Source of the DNA: Candidatus Fimicola merdigallinarum
GTDB lineage: Bacteria > Bacillota > Clostridia > Lachnospirales > Anaerotignaceae
DNA: 41,998 bases
Direction: 5' to 3'
NCBI GenBank assembly: GCA_017694425.1
Contig: JADIMX010000106.1
Span: 1 to 41,998, forward strand
The notes under the pieces are model-generated. The model saw only the letters and a list, made by a program, of their open reading frames with translations. It had not been told where the DNA came from and did no database searches. A program made the translations under genes and the position numbers. This document shows positions 19,493 to 26,829 of this stretch, piece by piece (position 1 is the first letter of the stretch; each line of letters begins with the position of its first letter).

Positions 19493-20773
19493 ATGATAAG
19501 AGAAATACTCCCTAAAAATTCTTTAAAAGGAACATTTTCAGTTCCCGGCGACAAATCTATTTCGCACCGTTCAATTATGCTAGGCTCAATAGCATCTGGA
19601 AAAACAGATATATACGGTTTTCTTATGGGAGCTGATTGCCTTTCAACTATTGACTGTTTTAGAAAAATGGGAATTGACATAGATGTTTCAGATGAAAAGG
19701 TTACAGTTTACGGTAAAGGTATGAACGGTCTTAAAGCCCCTACAGATACTTTAGATGTAGGAAATAGTGGTACTACTATGCGACTTATGACAGGTATTTT
19801 ATCTGCACAGAAATTTAATTCTAAAGTAACTGGTGATAGCTCTATTCAAAAACGACCTATGAACAGAGTTTCCATACCTTTAAAAGAAATGGGTGCAGTA
19901 TTTAAAGGCGAAAAAGACGGAAAGCTTTTTGCACCATTTGAAGTTGTAGGTCAAAATCTTAAAGGTATTCACTACACTCTACCTGTTGCCAGTGCTCAGG
20001 TAAAAAGTGCCATAATACTTGCCGGACTTTATGCTGACGGTGAAACTGTTATAACAGAGCCGGAAAAAACTCGTGACCATACAGAGATAATGTTAAATTA
20101 TCTTGGTGCAGATATAAAACACGTTGGAAATGATATTATCTGTAAACCTGTAAAAGAGCTTTACGGAAAAACTATACACGTTCCAGCCGATATATCTTCA
20201 GCAGCATATTTTATGGTTGCCGGTTTAATATGCGAAAACTCCCACATTGTTATTGAAAATGTAGGAATAAACCCAACTAGAACTGGTATAATAACTGTTC
20301 TTAAAAATATGGGTGGCAATATAGAAATCAAAAACGAAAGAACCGTTTGTGGCGAACTTGTAGCTGATATAGAAGTTAAATCATCTAAACTTAAAGGCAC
20401 TGTAATAGAGGGCGACTTAATCCCTAAACTTATAGATGAAATCCCTGTACTAGCAGTTGCTGGTACATTTGCTGAAGGTACAACTATTGTAAAAAATGCT
20501 GAAGAATTAAAAGTTAAAGAGTCTAACAGAATTAAAACTGTAAAAGATGAGCTTACAAAACTTGGTGCTGATATAGTTGAAACTGATGACGGTATGATTA
20601 TAAATGGTGTTTCAGAATTAAAAGGAGCAGAAACAGAAAGCCATAACGACCACAGAATAGCTATGAGTATTGCTATTGCAGGCTTAAAAGCTAGTGGAAA
20701 AACAACTATTTTAAACTCTGAATGTGTTGACATATCTTTCCCAAAATTTTATGATTATATAGAGAAACTTTAA
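19493..20773 (+). CDS. aroA: 3-phosphoshikimate 1-carboxyvinyltransferase (EPSP synthase)
   Basis: VPGDKSISHRSIMLGSIASG, DVGNSGTTMRLMTGIL, KVKESNRIKTVKDEL, DHRIAMSIAIAG. Confidence 0.96.
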   Translation: MIREILPKNSLKGTFSVPGDKSISHRSIMLGSIASGKTDIYGFLMGADCLSTIDCFRKMGIDIDVSDEKVTVYGKGMNGLKAPTDTLDVGNSGTTMRLMTGILSAQKFNSKVTGDSSIQKRPMNRVSIPLKEMGAVFKGEKDGKLFAPFEVVGQNLKGIHYTLPVASAQVKSAIILAGLYADGETVITEPEKTRDHTEIMLNYLGADIKHVGNDIICKPVKELYGKTIHVPADISSAAYFMVAGLICENSHIVIENVGINPTRTGIITVLKNMGGNIEIKNERTVCGELVADIEVKSSKLKGTVIEGDLIPKLIDEIPVLAVAGTFAEGTTIVKNAEELKVKESNRIKTVKDELTKLGADIVETDDGMIINGVSELKGAETESHNDHRIAMSIAIAGLKASGKTTILNSECVDISFPKFYDYIEKL

Positions 20774-20805
20774 TATATTTTAGTATTTTTAGGGGGGGAT
20801 TTAAT

Positions 20806-21465
20806 ATGATAAAAACAACTATTGTAGGTTTTGGTGACAGTCTTACATACGGATATGGCGTTGATATGAATTCATCTTATATAGATAGACTAGATAAGTA
20901 TATGCCTATATTCTACCCGTCAATATCTTGGAATATTGTTAAAAAAGGTGTAAACGGCGACAATACAAGAGATGCTTTAAAACGTCTAAAAACTGATGTT
21001 TTAAACCTTAATCCAAATATAGTTATTGTACTTTTTGGCACAAATGACAGTTCTACATATGACAGTCAATTTTGCTCACAGCTTGAGTTTGAAGAAAATC
21101 TTTCAACAATTATAACAAGTATTAAATCACACAATAACAGAACAGGGCTTAACGGCTGTATTCCTATACCTATGCTTGTAACCCCTCCCCCTGTTATAGA
21201 TGAAAAGGTTGCACCTTTTATATCTTGCAATAGGATAAAGCACTATGCCTATATAACTAAAAAACTTGGAGAGAAGTTTCATTGTCCTGTTGTAGATTTT
21301 TATAACTATATGATAGAGGAAAGCGACGGAAATATAGAAAATTTTCTTCAAGAAGACGGTGTTCACTTAAATAGCACCGGATATGACTGTCTTTACGACT
21401 GCATATTCTCAGAGATTACAAAACTTATAACATACGAAGGAATATTAAAGGATTACAATATTTAA
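20806..21465 (+). CDS. SGNH/GDSL-family hydrolase
   Basis: VGFGDSLTYGYGVD (GDS block), GVNGDNT, VLFGTNDSS, DGVHLNSTGYD. Confidence 0.88.
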   Translation: MIKTTIVGFGDSLTYGYGVDMNSSYIDRLDKYMPIFYPSISWNIVKKGVNGDNTRDALKRLKTDVLNLNPNIVIVLFGTNDSSTYDSQFCSQLEFEENLSTIITSIKSHNNRTGLNGCIPIPMLVTPPPVIDEKVAPFISCNRIKHYAYITKKLGEKFHCPVVDFYNYMIEESDGNIENFLQEDGVHLNSTGYDCLYDCIFSEITKLITYEGILKDYNI

Positions 21466-21498
21466 TTCTTTAATTTTTCTTAAAATTAAAAAATGTAA

Positions 21499-21527
21499 TT
21501 GTAAATTTTTTACTCAAATGATATAAT
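21499..21527 (+). promoter_or_regulatory. Promoter for the secreted protein gene at 21566
   Basis: TTGTAA, 17 bp, TATAAT. Confidence 0.6.
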
Positions 21528-21565
21528 GATACTAAATAATAACATTCACTAAAGGGGGAATTTTT

Positions 21566-22834
21566 ATGTTAAAAAGAGTAAAACGTACTATGTCGGCTTT
21601 TGTTGTTGGTGCTATGGTATTCTCAACTTGCCAAACTGCTATGGCTGAACAGTTACCACCTGTTGCTATACAGATTGACGGTGCTTTAGCTGAAAATCTT
21701 ACAACAGCTCCATTTATCGAAAATAACTATGTGTACATATCATCAGATGATGCTAAAGCTATCTTTGGAAAAGACTTTAATTCAGATGAAAATGTTTCTT
21801 TAAGAAAAGTAGCTGAAGAATCAGGGTATACAGTAGGTTGGGACGCTATAAATAGAACTGCTATCGCTGTTAATAAAGATAAACTTCTTGATAGCATAGG
21901 CGACTTTACTATAATGGACAAGTATAACGAGTACTCACAGCAATTTAACGAGAAAAACTATGCTATTGAAGGCTCATTTACATTTGATATTAATATGAGC
22001 GACTTAGAGGGTACTGTTAAAATACCTGTTGACGGAAACGGTACAATTACTGGTCTTACTTCCGGAAATAAAGCTGAAATGGCTATCGATATAAACTTCG
22101 ATTTCTCAGCTTTAGCAGATAGCTTAGGCGAAGATGTATCTTCTATTAACTTAAATAATATAACAGTTGAATACAAAATGGATTTAGATTCTGGTTTAAT
22201 CTACTTCCATTCAGCTGAATTACAGACAGCTTTAGGTGTATCAGCTGACGCTTGGCTTTCTATTGATTTACAGCAGATTTTAAATCTTTCAGGTACAGAC
22301 TTAAATATTGCTGACCTTATGAAAAAAGTACAGAATGGTAGTTACAAAGATTTAGTTAAAACTCAAGTTGACGCTATGTCATTCAACAATGTAGGCGATT
22401 ATGAAGTGGCAAAATCAGCCCTTTCATTATTTAGTGATGAAACTTTCACAAAAAATGGCAATACATATACTTCAAAATCAGTTGTCGGTAATAGCGAATC
22501 AGGATTATCAGAAAATACACTTATCTTAACAGTAGATGATAATGATAAAGTTATAGCATACTCAGTAACTTCAAAAGCTTCTGTTTCTAACCTTATATCA
22601 ACAGAAATTACTGCTTCAACAGACGCTGACCTTAACTCTACTGCAAAACTTAACTACTCTATTCCAGGTTTAGTAGAGATGAATATGGATATGGGTATGA
22701 AATATACAGAAACAAATGATGTTACAACAGGAACTGTTGACGAAAATACAGAAGTTATCGACCTTATGGGATTACTTTTAGCAAGTCTTACACAGGCTCA
22801 GATGGATATAAGCCCATCAGTTACAGCTGAATAA
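21566..22834 (+). CDS. Secreted protein with weak copper amine oxidase N-terminal (stalk)-like segment; function unknown
   Basis: Signal peptide MLKRVKRTMSAFVVGAMVFSTCQTAMA; PPVAIQIDGALAENLTTAPFIENNYVYISSDDAKAIFG; good RBS AAGGGGG. Confidence 0.75.
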   Translation: MLKRVKRTMSAFVVGAMVFSTCQTAMAEQLPPVAIQIDGALAENLTTAPFIENNYVYISSDDAKAIFGKDFNSDENVSLRKVAEESGYTVGWDAINRTAIAVNKDKLLDSIGDFTIMDKYNEYSQQFNEKNYAIEGSFTFDINMSDLEGTVKIPVDGNGTITGLTSGNKAEMAIDINFDFSALADSLGEDVSSINLNNITVEYKMDLDSGLIYFHSAELQTALGVSADAWLSIDLQQILNLSGTDLNIADLMKKVQNGSYKDLVKTQVDAMSFNNVGDYEVAKSALSLFSDETFTKNGNTYTSKSVVGNSESGLSENTLILTVDDNDKVIAYSVTSKASVSNLISTEITASTDADLNSTAKLNYSIPGLVEMNMDMGMKYTETNDVTTGTVDENTEVIDLMGLLLASLTQAQMDISPSVTAE

Positions 22835-22846
22835 TTTATAAAACAA

Positions 22847-22877
22847 AAACCACCGTTAGTTTCGGTGGTTTTTCTTA
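22847..22877 (+). terminator. Rho-independent terminator
   Basis: AAAACCACCGttagttTCGGTGGTTTTTC. Confidence 0.8.
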
Positions 22878-22999
22878 TGTAGGCTATCTCTACCAAAAGA
22901 GATATATTTAAGATATTTTCTTATCCTATGACTACCTACGTGAATTATAACTTGGCTAAAGCCTGTAATTGCCACCGGATAGACCAGTGGTTTTATTTT

Positions 23000-23527
23000 T
23001 TATATTATACCTATCTGGCACATTTTCATTGAGTTAAGTGCGTTTTTGTGACTTTGAGTAGTAACACCTGCACAGCAACTGGAGTCAACAGTTATAGCTG
23101 TTTCCGGAAAAAAGGCTTTTACAAGAAGTGCATTTGATATTACGCATATATCAGTACAAAGCCCTACTATCTCTATTTCATCTATTTTAGATTTATTATT
23201 TATAATCTCTAAGTATTTAACTAAATCTTTTGAACCGAAAGTATTTTTATCAAATACAGGATAGTTTTTCTCTTTTCTTATATCCTCTATTTCATTAACT
23301 AACTTCCAGCCCTCAGTACCTCTTATACAATGTTCAACCGGTAAATTCCTACCCTCTTGAGTTTCTAAATAATCTTTTTCGTGGGTATCCCTTGTAAATA
23401 TAATATCACCGTCAAAACCTTTTATTTTATCACACACATTGTTGACTATTCCCCTTGCCTCCTCAGTTCCTAAAGAGCCTGTAACAAAGTCATTTTGCAT
23501 ATCTACAACAATAAGTATCTTTCCCAT
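23000..23527 (-). CDS. Isochorismatase-family cysteine hydrolase (nicotinamidase-like)
   Basis: MGKILIVVDMQNDFVTGSLG, FDKNTFGS, EIEIVGLCTDICVISNAL. ORF track starts at 23653, but SD (GGGGTGG) and homology support the ATG at 23527. Confidence 0.9.
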   Translation of the reverse strand: MGKILIVVDMQNDFVTGSLGTEEARGIVNNVCDKIKGFDGDIIFTRDTHEKDYLETQEGRNLPVEHCIRGTEGWKLVNEIEDIRKEKNYPVFDKNTFGSKDLVKYLEIINNKSKIDEIEIVGLCTDICVISNALLVKAFFPETAITVDSSCCAGVTTQSHKNALNSMKMCQIGII

Positions 23528-23665
23528 AATAAAACCACCCCTAATATAAAATATAATAAATATTATATACAACTTACAGTCTATTTCAAGGAATTTTTTA
23601 TTATATAAAACAGTAATATTATTATTGACAATGCATAAAATATGTATTATCATAAAAATAGTTTT

Positions 23666-23745
23666 GCGGATATGGCGGAACTGGCAGACGCGCTGGACTT
23701 AGAATCCAGTCCGAGAGGGTGCAGGTTCGATTCCTGTTATCCGCA
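23666..23745 (+). tRNA. tRNA-Leu (anticodon TAG), 3' CCA not encoded
   Basis: Acceptor GCGGATA/TATCCGC, anticodon stem-loop CTGGA-CTTAGAA-TCCAG, T arm GCAGGTTCGATTCCTGT, variable arm present. Confidence 0.93.
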
Positions 23746-23754
23746 CTACTTAGA

Positions 23755-23781
23755 AGATACTTCTTAAGAAGTATCTTTTTT
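23755..23781 (+). terminator. tRNA-Leu terminator
   Basis: Perfect palindrome AGATACTTCTTAAGAAGTATCT followed by TTTTT. Confidence 0.8.
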
Positions 23782-23942
23782 ATTTTTAATAACGCTGAAT
23801 ATATTTTCAATTCTATTATAATATAAAAATATAAACATATTTCTATAATTTAAAGCAATTACTATTTTATAAATATTAAAACTATACCCCAAATAGCTCT
23901 AATACCTTTTATTATACATTTCTTTAGCTATTAAATTATTTT

Positions 23943-24478
23943 CCAACACCCGTTTAATAAACGGTTTACTCAAGTCCTATAATTGCTTTTTCTTATTGTA
24001 AACCTATAAATTGTCTGACAATCAAACTAATATTTCTTGGTTGCTAATAAAAGTGACTATTTATTTCATACTTACTCTAGCTCCACATAAATTGTTATAT
24101 GTATTCTTTTATTACATTTTGGTTTCTACCTACTGTATCTACCTAATATACACCGCAACAAAAATGATTATTCCCATATTTATATTTTAAATTTGCATAA
24201 ATATCAAATATCTAATAAATGTGATAGGACAGTATTTCTGATAACGTATGTATATGGTCTTTAAAAACCTCTACCTCTATTATTTTAACACCTTCACACA
24301 ACATTATTAATATTTTTATTTTGGTATAAACACTATATGATATTTACAGTTCCATTTTGTATATGATAAACTATGTAATTCACCTTAATATTTTTATTCA
24401 TCTGATTTTACCTCCATAATATTTTATATTTGAAGTTGGTATCCACTTTTGACCACATACCTAGCCGGAGGTTTTATT
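23943..24478 (-). mobile_element. Decayed IS200/IS605-type insertion sequence (tnpA relic plus flanking hairpins)
   Basis: Contains the tnpA relic (see pseudogene); bounded on one side by hairpin CACCCGTTTAATAAACGGTTT (about 23949) and on the other by the GACCACATACCTAGCCGGAGGTTTTATT segment. Confidence 0.7.
24085..24401 (-). pseudogene. tnpA: IS200-type TnpA (Y1 transposase, HUH) pseudogene
   Basis: Minus-strand reading recovers WNCKYHIVFIPK (24319-24354), a KDHIHTLSEIL segment (about 24235-24268; compare DHVHML), and FDIYANLKYKYGNNHFCCGVY*VDTVGRNQNVIKEYI (24095-24208; compare FD.HANLKYKYGNRHFW..GYYV.TVG.N...I..YI). Interrupted by stops, frameshifts and an internal deletion. Confidence 0.82.
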
Positions 24479-24491
24479 GATAAACAATAAA

Positions 24492-24518
24492 AAAAGACAA
24501 CCCAAATGGATTGTCTTA
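24492..24518 (-). terminator. Terminator of the downstream tRNA-Gly/Arg unit
   Basis: Minus strand AAGACAATCCatttGGGTTGTCTTTTTTATT. Confidence 0.75.
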
Positions 24519-24522
24519 GATA

Positions 24523-24596
<74 letters not shown>

Positions 24597-24602
24597 ATAT
24601 AA

Positions 24603-24673
24603 AGCGGGTGATGAGAATCGAACTCACGTGTTCAGCTTGGAAGGCTGACGTTCTACCATTGAACTACACCCGC
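24603..24673 (-). tRNA. tRNA-Gly (anticodon TCC), copy A
   Basis: Minus strand GCGGGTG TAGTTCAATGGTAGAAC GTCAGCCTTCCAAGCTGAAC..GAGTTCGATTCTC ATCACCCGC. Confidence 0.95.
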
Positions 24674-24702
24674 ATATTAATTTTTGAAAGAATACAAAAC
24701 AT

Positions 24703-24731
24703 ATTTTATCATTTTAAACTAAGGTTGTCAA
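24703..24731 (-). promoter_or_regulatory. Promoter for tRNA-Gly/Arg copy A
   Basis: Minus strand TTGACA-17 bp-TAAAAT. Confidence 0.75.
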
Positions 24732-24744
24732 GAGTTTTTTTAAG

Positions 24745-24776
24745 TTTTCCTAATAGCTTAAAAGCTATTAGGAAAA
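24745..24776 (-). terminator. Terminator of tRNA-Gly/Arg copy B
   Basis: Palindrome TTTTCCTAATAGCTTAAAAGCTATTAGGAAAA directly after tRNA-Arg copy B. Confidence 0.8.
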
Positions 24777-24850
<74 letters not shown>

Positions 24851-24854
24851 ATAA

Positions 24855-24925
24855 AGCGGGTGATGAGAATCGAACTCACGTGTTCAGCTTGGAAGGCTGA
24901 CGTTCTACCATTGAACTACACCCGC
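24855..24925 (-). tRNA. tRNA-Gly (anticodon TCC), copy B
   Basis: Appears identical to copy A by eye. Confidence 0.95.
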
Positions 24926-24979
24926 ATATTAACAATTTTACCTTAATTTGTGTCACTCACTAGCGACCCAACGAAGATT

Positions 24980-25008
24980 ATTATATCAGCACTTTTTACT
25001 TTTGTCAA
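24980..25008 (-). promoter_or_regulatory. Consensus promoter for tRNA-Gly/Arg copy B
   Basis: Minus strand TTGACA-17 bp-TATAAT, perfect consensus. Confidence 0.8.
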
Positions 25009-25035
25009 CAATTTTTTCAAAAAATTTTTAAAAGA

Positions 25036-25062
25036 AAAAACCTTGAAAAATCAAGGTTTTCT
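25036..25062 (-). terminator. Terminator after the phosphodiesterase gene
   Basis: AAAACCTTGAaaaaTCAAGGTTTT hairpin with T-tract on both strands. Confidence 0.7.
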
Positions 25063-25094
25063 CAAAATTTAGAAAAAAAGTTTTAAAAAATTTT

Positions 25095-25613
25095 TCAAAA
25101 ACTTTCTTCTACACGCACATAATTGTCATTATCAATATATGCCATTATAGTTCCTTCCATATCTCCATTTTCTGATATATCAAATATACCAAATGTAGGA
25201 TAGGTTGTGGCTCTAGGTAAGGAAATACTTCCAGGGTTAAAAATATATATAGTATCCATTTTTTCGTTGGCAGGTCTATGTGTATGACCAAAGAACACTA
25301 CATCTGCCCCCTTTTCCTCTGCCCAATAAGAAATATTATTATAACTCCAATACACCTGATTTTTATGTCCGTGAGTAAGAAGTAATTTTCTTCCGTTAAC
25401 TTCCACCATTTTAAAATCTGGTGTATTTGTATAGTCATTATTTCCTCTTACGTAATGAAATGGCACGTCAGGATACTCCTCTTGAAGAATTTTTGCATCT
25501 TCATCGTGGTCACCTAAGTGTAAAACCATATCTATTCTATCACCTATTGTATTCATAACATTTCTAGCATTTTCAAGATAACTATGTGTATCACTTATAA
25601 CTAGGAGTTTCAT
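25095..25613 (-). CDS. YfcE/MJ0936-type metallophosphoesterase
   Basis: MKLLVISDTHSYLENA, LHLGDHDED, YVRGNNDY, LTHGH, FFGHTHRP, NPGSISLPR. Confidence 0.93.
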   Translation of the reverse strand: MKLLVISDTHSYLENARNVMNTIGDRIDMVLHLGDHDEDAKILQEEYPDVPFHYVRGNNDYTNTPDFKMVEVNGRKLLLTHGHKNQVYWSYNNISYWAEEKGADVVFFGHTHRPANEKMDTIYIFNPGSISLPRATTYPTFGIFDISENGDMEGTIMAYIDNDNYVRVEESF

Positions 25614-25614
25614 A

Positions 25615-26217
25615 TTACAACTCCCCCAATTCTTCTTTTAATCTATCTTTCATAAGTCTTAAAGCCTTACCCCTATGACTTATAGAATTTTTCATTTCCG
25701 GTGTCATTTCAGCTGTTGTCATATTACACTCAGGAACAAAAAATATAGGGTCGTATCCAAAGCCATTTTCACCTTTTATCTCTTTTCCTATTATCCCCTC
25801 AACTGTTCCTCTAGTAGTTATAGTTCCCTTATTAGGTATAGCTGTTGCAATAACACTTACGAAACGAGCTGTTCTTTTCTCCTCAGGCACACCATCTAAT
25901 CTTTCAATAATTTTAGCATTTTTTATACTATAAGGTGTATCTTCCCCCATATATCTTGCAGAATAAACCCCAGGTTCACCGTTTAAATAGTCTATCTCAA
26001 GACCGGAATCATCTGCCATTGTAATAAGACCGGAAACTTTCATTATTTCCTCTGCCTTTTTTATAGCATTTTTCTCAAAAGTATCACCATCTTCAACTAC
26101 ATCTATATCAATGCCTGCCTCCTCCATAGAAACAACCTCAACATTCATATCAGACATTATAGCGTTTATTTCTTTTATTTTACCTTTATTCTTTGTCGCA
26201 AATATTATTCTAGTCAA
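25615..26217 (-). CDS. rdgB: XTP/dITP diphosphatase (RdgB/HAM1)
   Basis: IIFATKNKGKIKEI, ADDSGLEIDYLNGEPGVYSARY, GENGFGYDPIFFVPE. Confidence 0.95.
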   Translation of the reverse strand: MTRIIFATKNKGKIKEINAIMSDMNVEVVSMEEAGIDIDVVEDGDTFEKNAIKKAEEIMKVSGLITMADDSGLEIDYLNGEPGVYSARYMGEDTPYSIKNAKIIERLDGVPEEKRTARFVSVIATAIPNKGTITTRGTVEGIIGKEIKGENGFGYDPIFFVPECNMTTAEMTPEMKNSISHRGKALRLMKDRLKEELGEL

Positions 26218-26707
26218 TTACTCCACTTCCTTCTAACAAAACATTACTATCCCTTGAATAAGCAGAAAAATCTACTCCTCCAGATAAGTTACTGTATTTT
26301 CCTTCAATATATAATATTATACTATCTATTTCCTCCAAAGACCATACCGTTTTTAAAAGCTGATTAACATATCTATCTTCGGAATACCTTCCACCAGAAA
26401 AAAATCCCTCTTTAGAAAGGTTTATTACACACACATTTTCATAAATTTTAACCCACAATAAACTTGTATATTTAGGAATATAAGTAATATCATTATTTTC
26501 ATTTAAAATAAGTTTTTCAATTAAAAACTCAGCTTTTTCATTGGCTGTAGTAAAATCATCTATACTAACCTCATAATACTTTTCACTACTTTCACCATAT
26601 TCATCTATACTATAAAAATATATATAACCATAATCTTTAGCCCAAACCTCCCTAGGTACTGCCATAAGAACAAGTATAACTATAATTATAACCCTTAAAA
26701 TCTTCAT
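26210..26707 (-). CDS. GerMN-domain sporulation/germination-like protein
   Basis: Signal-like N-terminus plus INLSKEGFFSGGRYSEDRYVNQLLKTVWSLEEIDSIILYIEGK (GerMN-like). ATG at 26707 fits the AGGAGG SD. Confidence 0.72.
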   Translation of the reverse strand: MKILRVIIIVILVLMAVPREVWAKDYGYIYFYSIDEYGESSEKYYEVSIDDFTTANEKAEFLIEKLILNENNDITYIPKYTSLLWVKIYENVCVINLSKEGFFSGGRYSEDRYVNQLLKTVWSLEEIDSIILYIEGKYSNLSGGVDFSAYSRDSNVLLEGSGVID

Positions 26708-26719
26708 AAACTGCACCTC

Positions 26720-26739
26720 CTGTATACAATTCTATACAG
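26720..26739 (-). promoter_or_regulatory. Perfect inverted repeat abutting the GerMN gene ribosome-binding site
   Basis: CTGTATA-CAATTC-TATACAG; the minus-strand stem ends in the CAG of CAGGAGGTG. Confidence 0.5.
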
Positions 26740-26795
26740 ATTAAGGTGTTCAAGCTATATAAAGTGTACTTCAAATTTATACTAAAAACTACAAA

Positions 26796-26823
26796 AGGAC
26801 AGATATTTATATACCTGTCCTAA
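26796..26823 (-). terminator. Terminator after the amidase gene
   Basis: AGGACAG..CTGTCCT hairpin. Confidence 0.6.
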
Positions 26824-26829
26824 TTAAAA

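Noticed and set aside
20161-20733. 190-aa minus-strand ORF
   Set aside because: Shadow ORF antisense to aroA.
23622-23810. 62-aa minus-strand ORF (NRNRTCTLSDWILSPARLPVPPYPQN)
   Set aside because: Antisense of tRNA-Leu; a spurious ORF.
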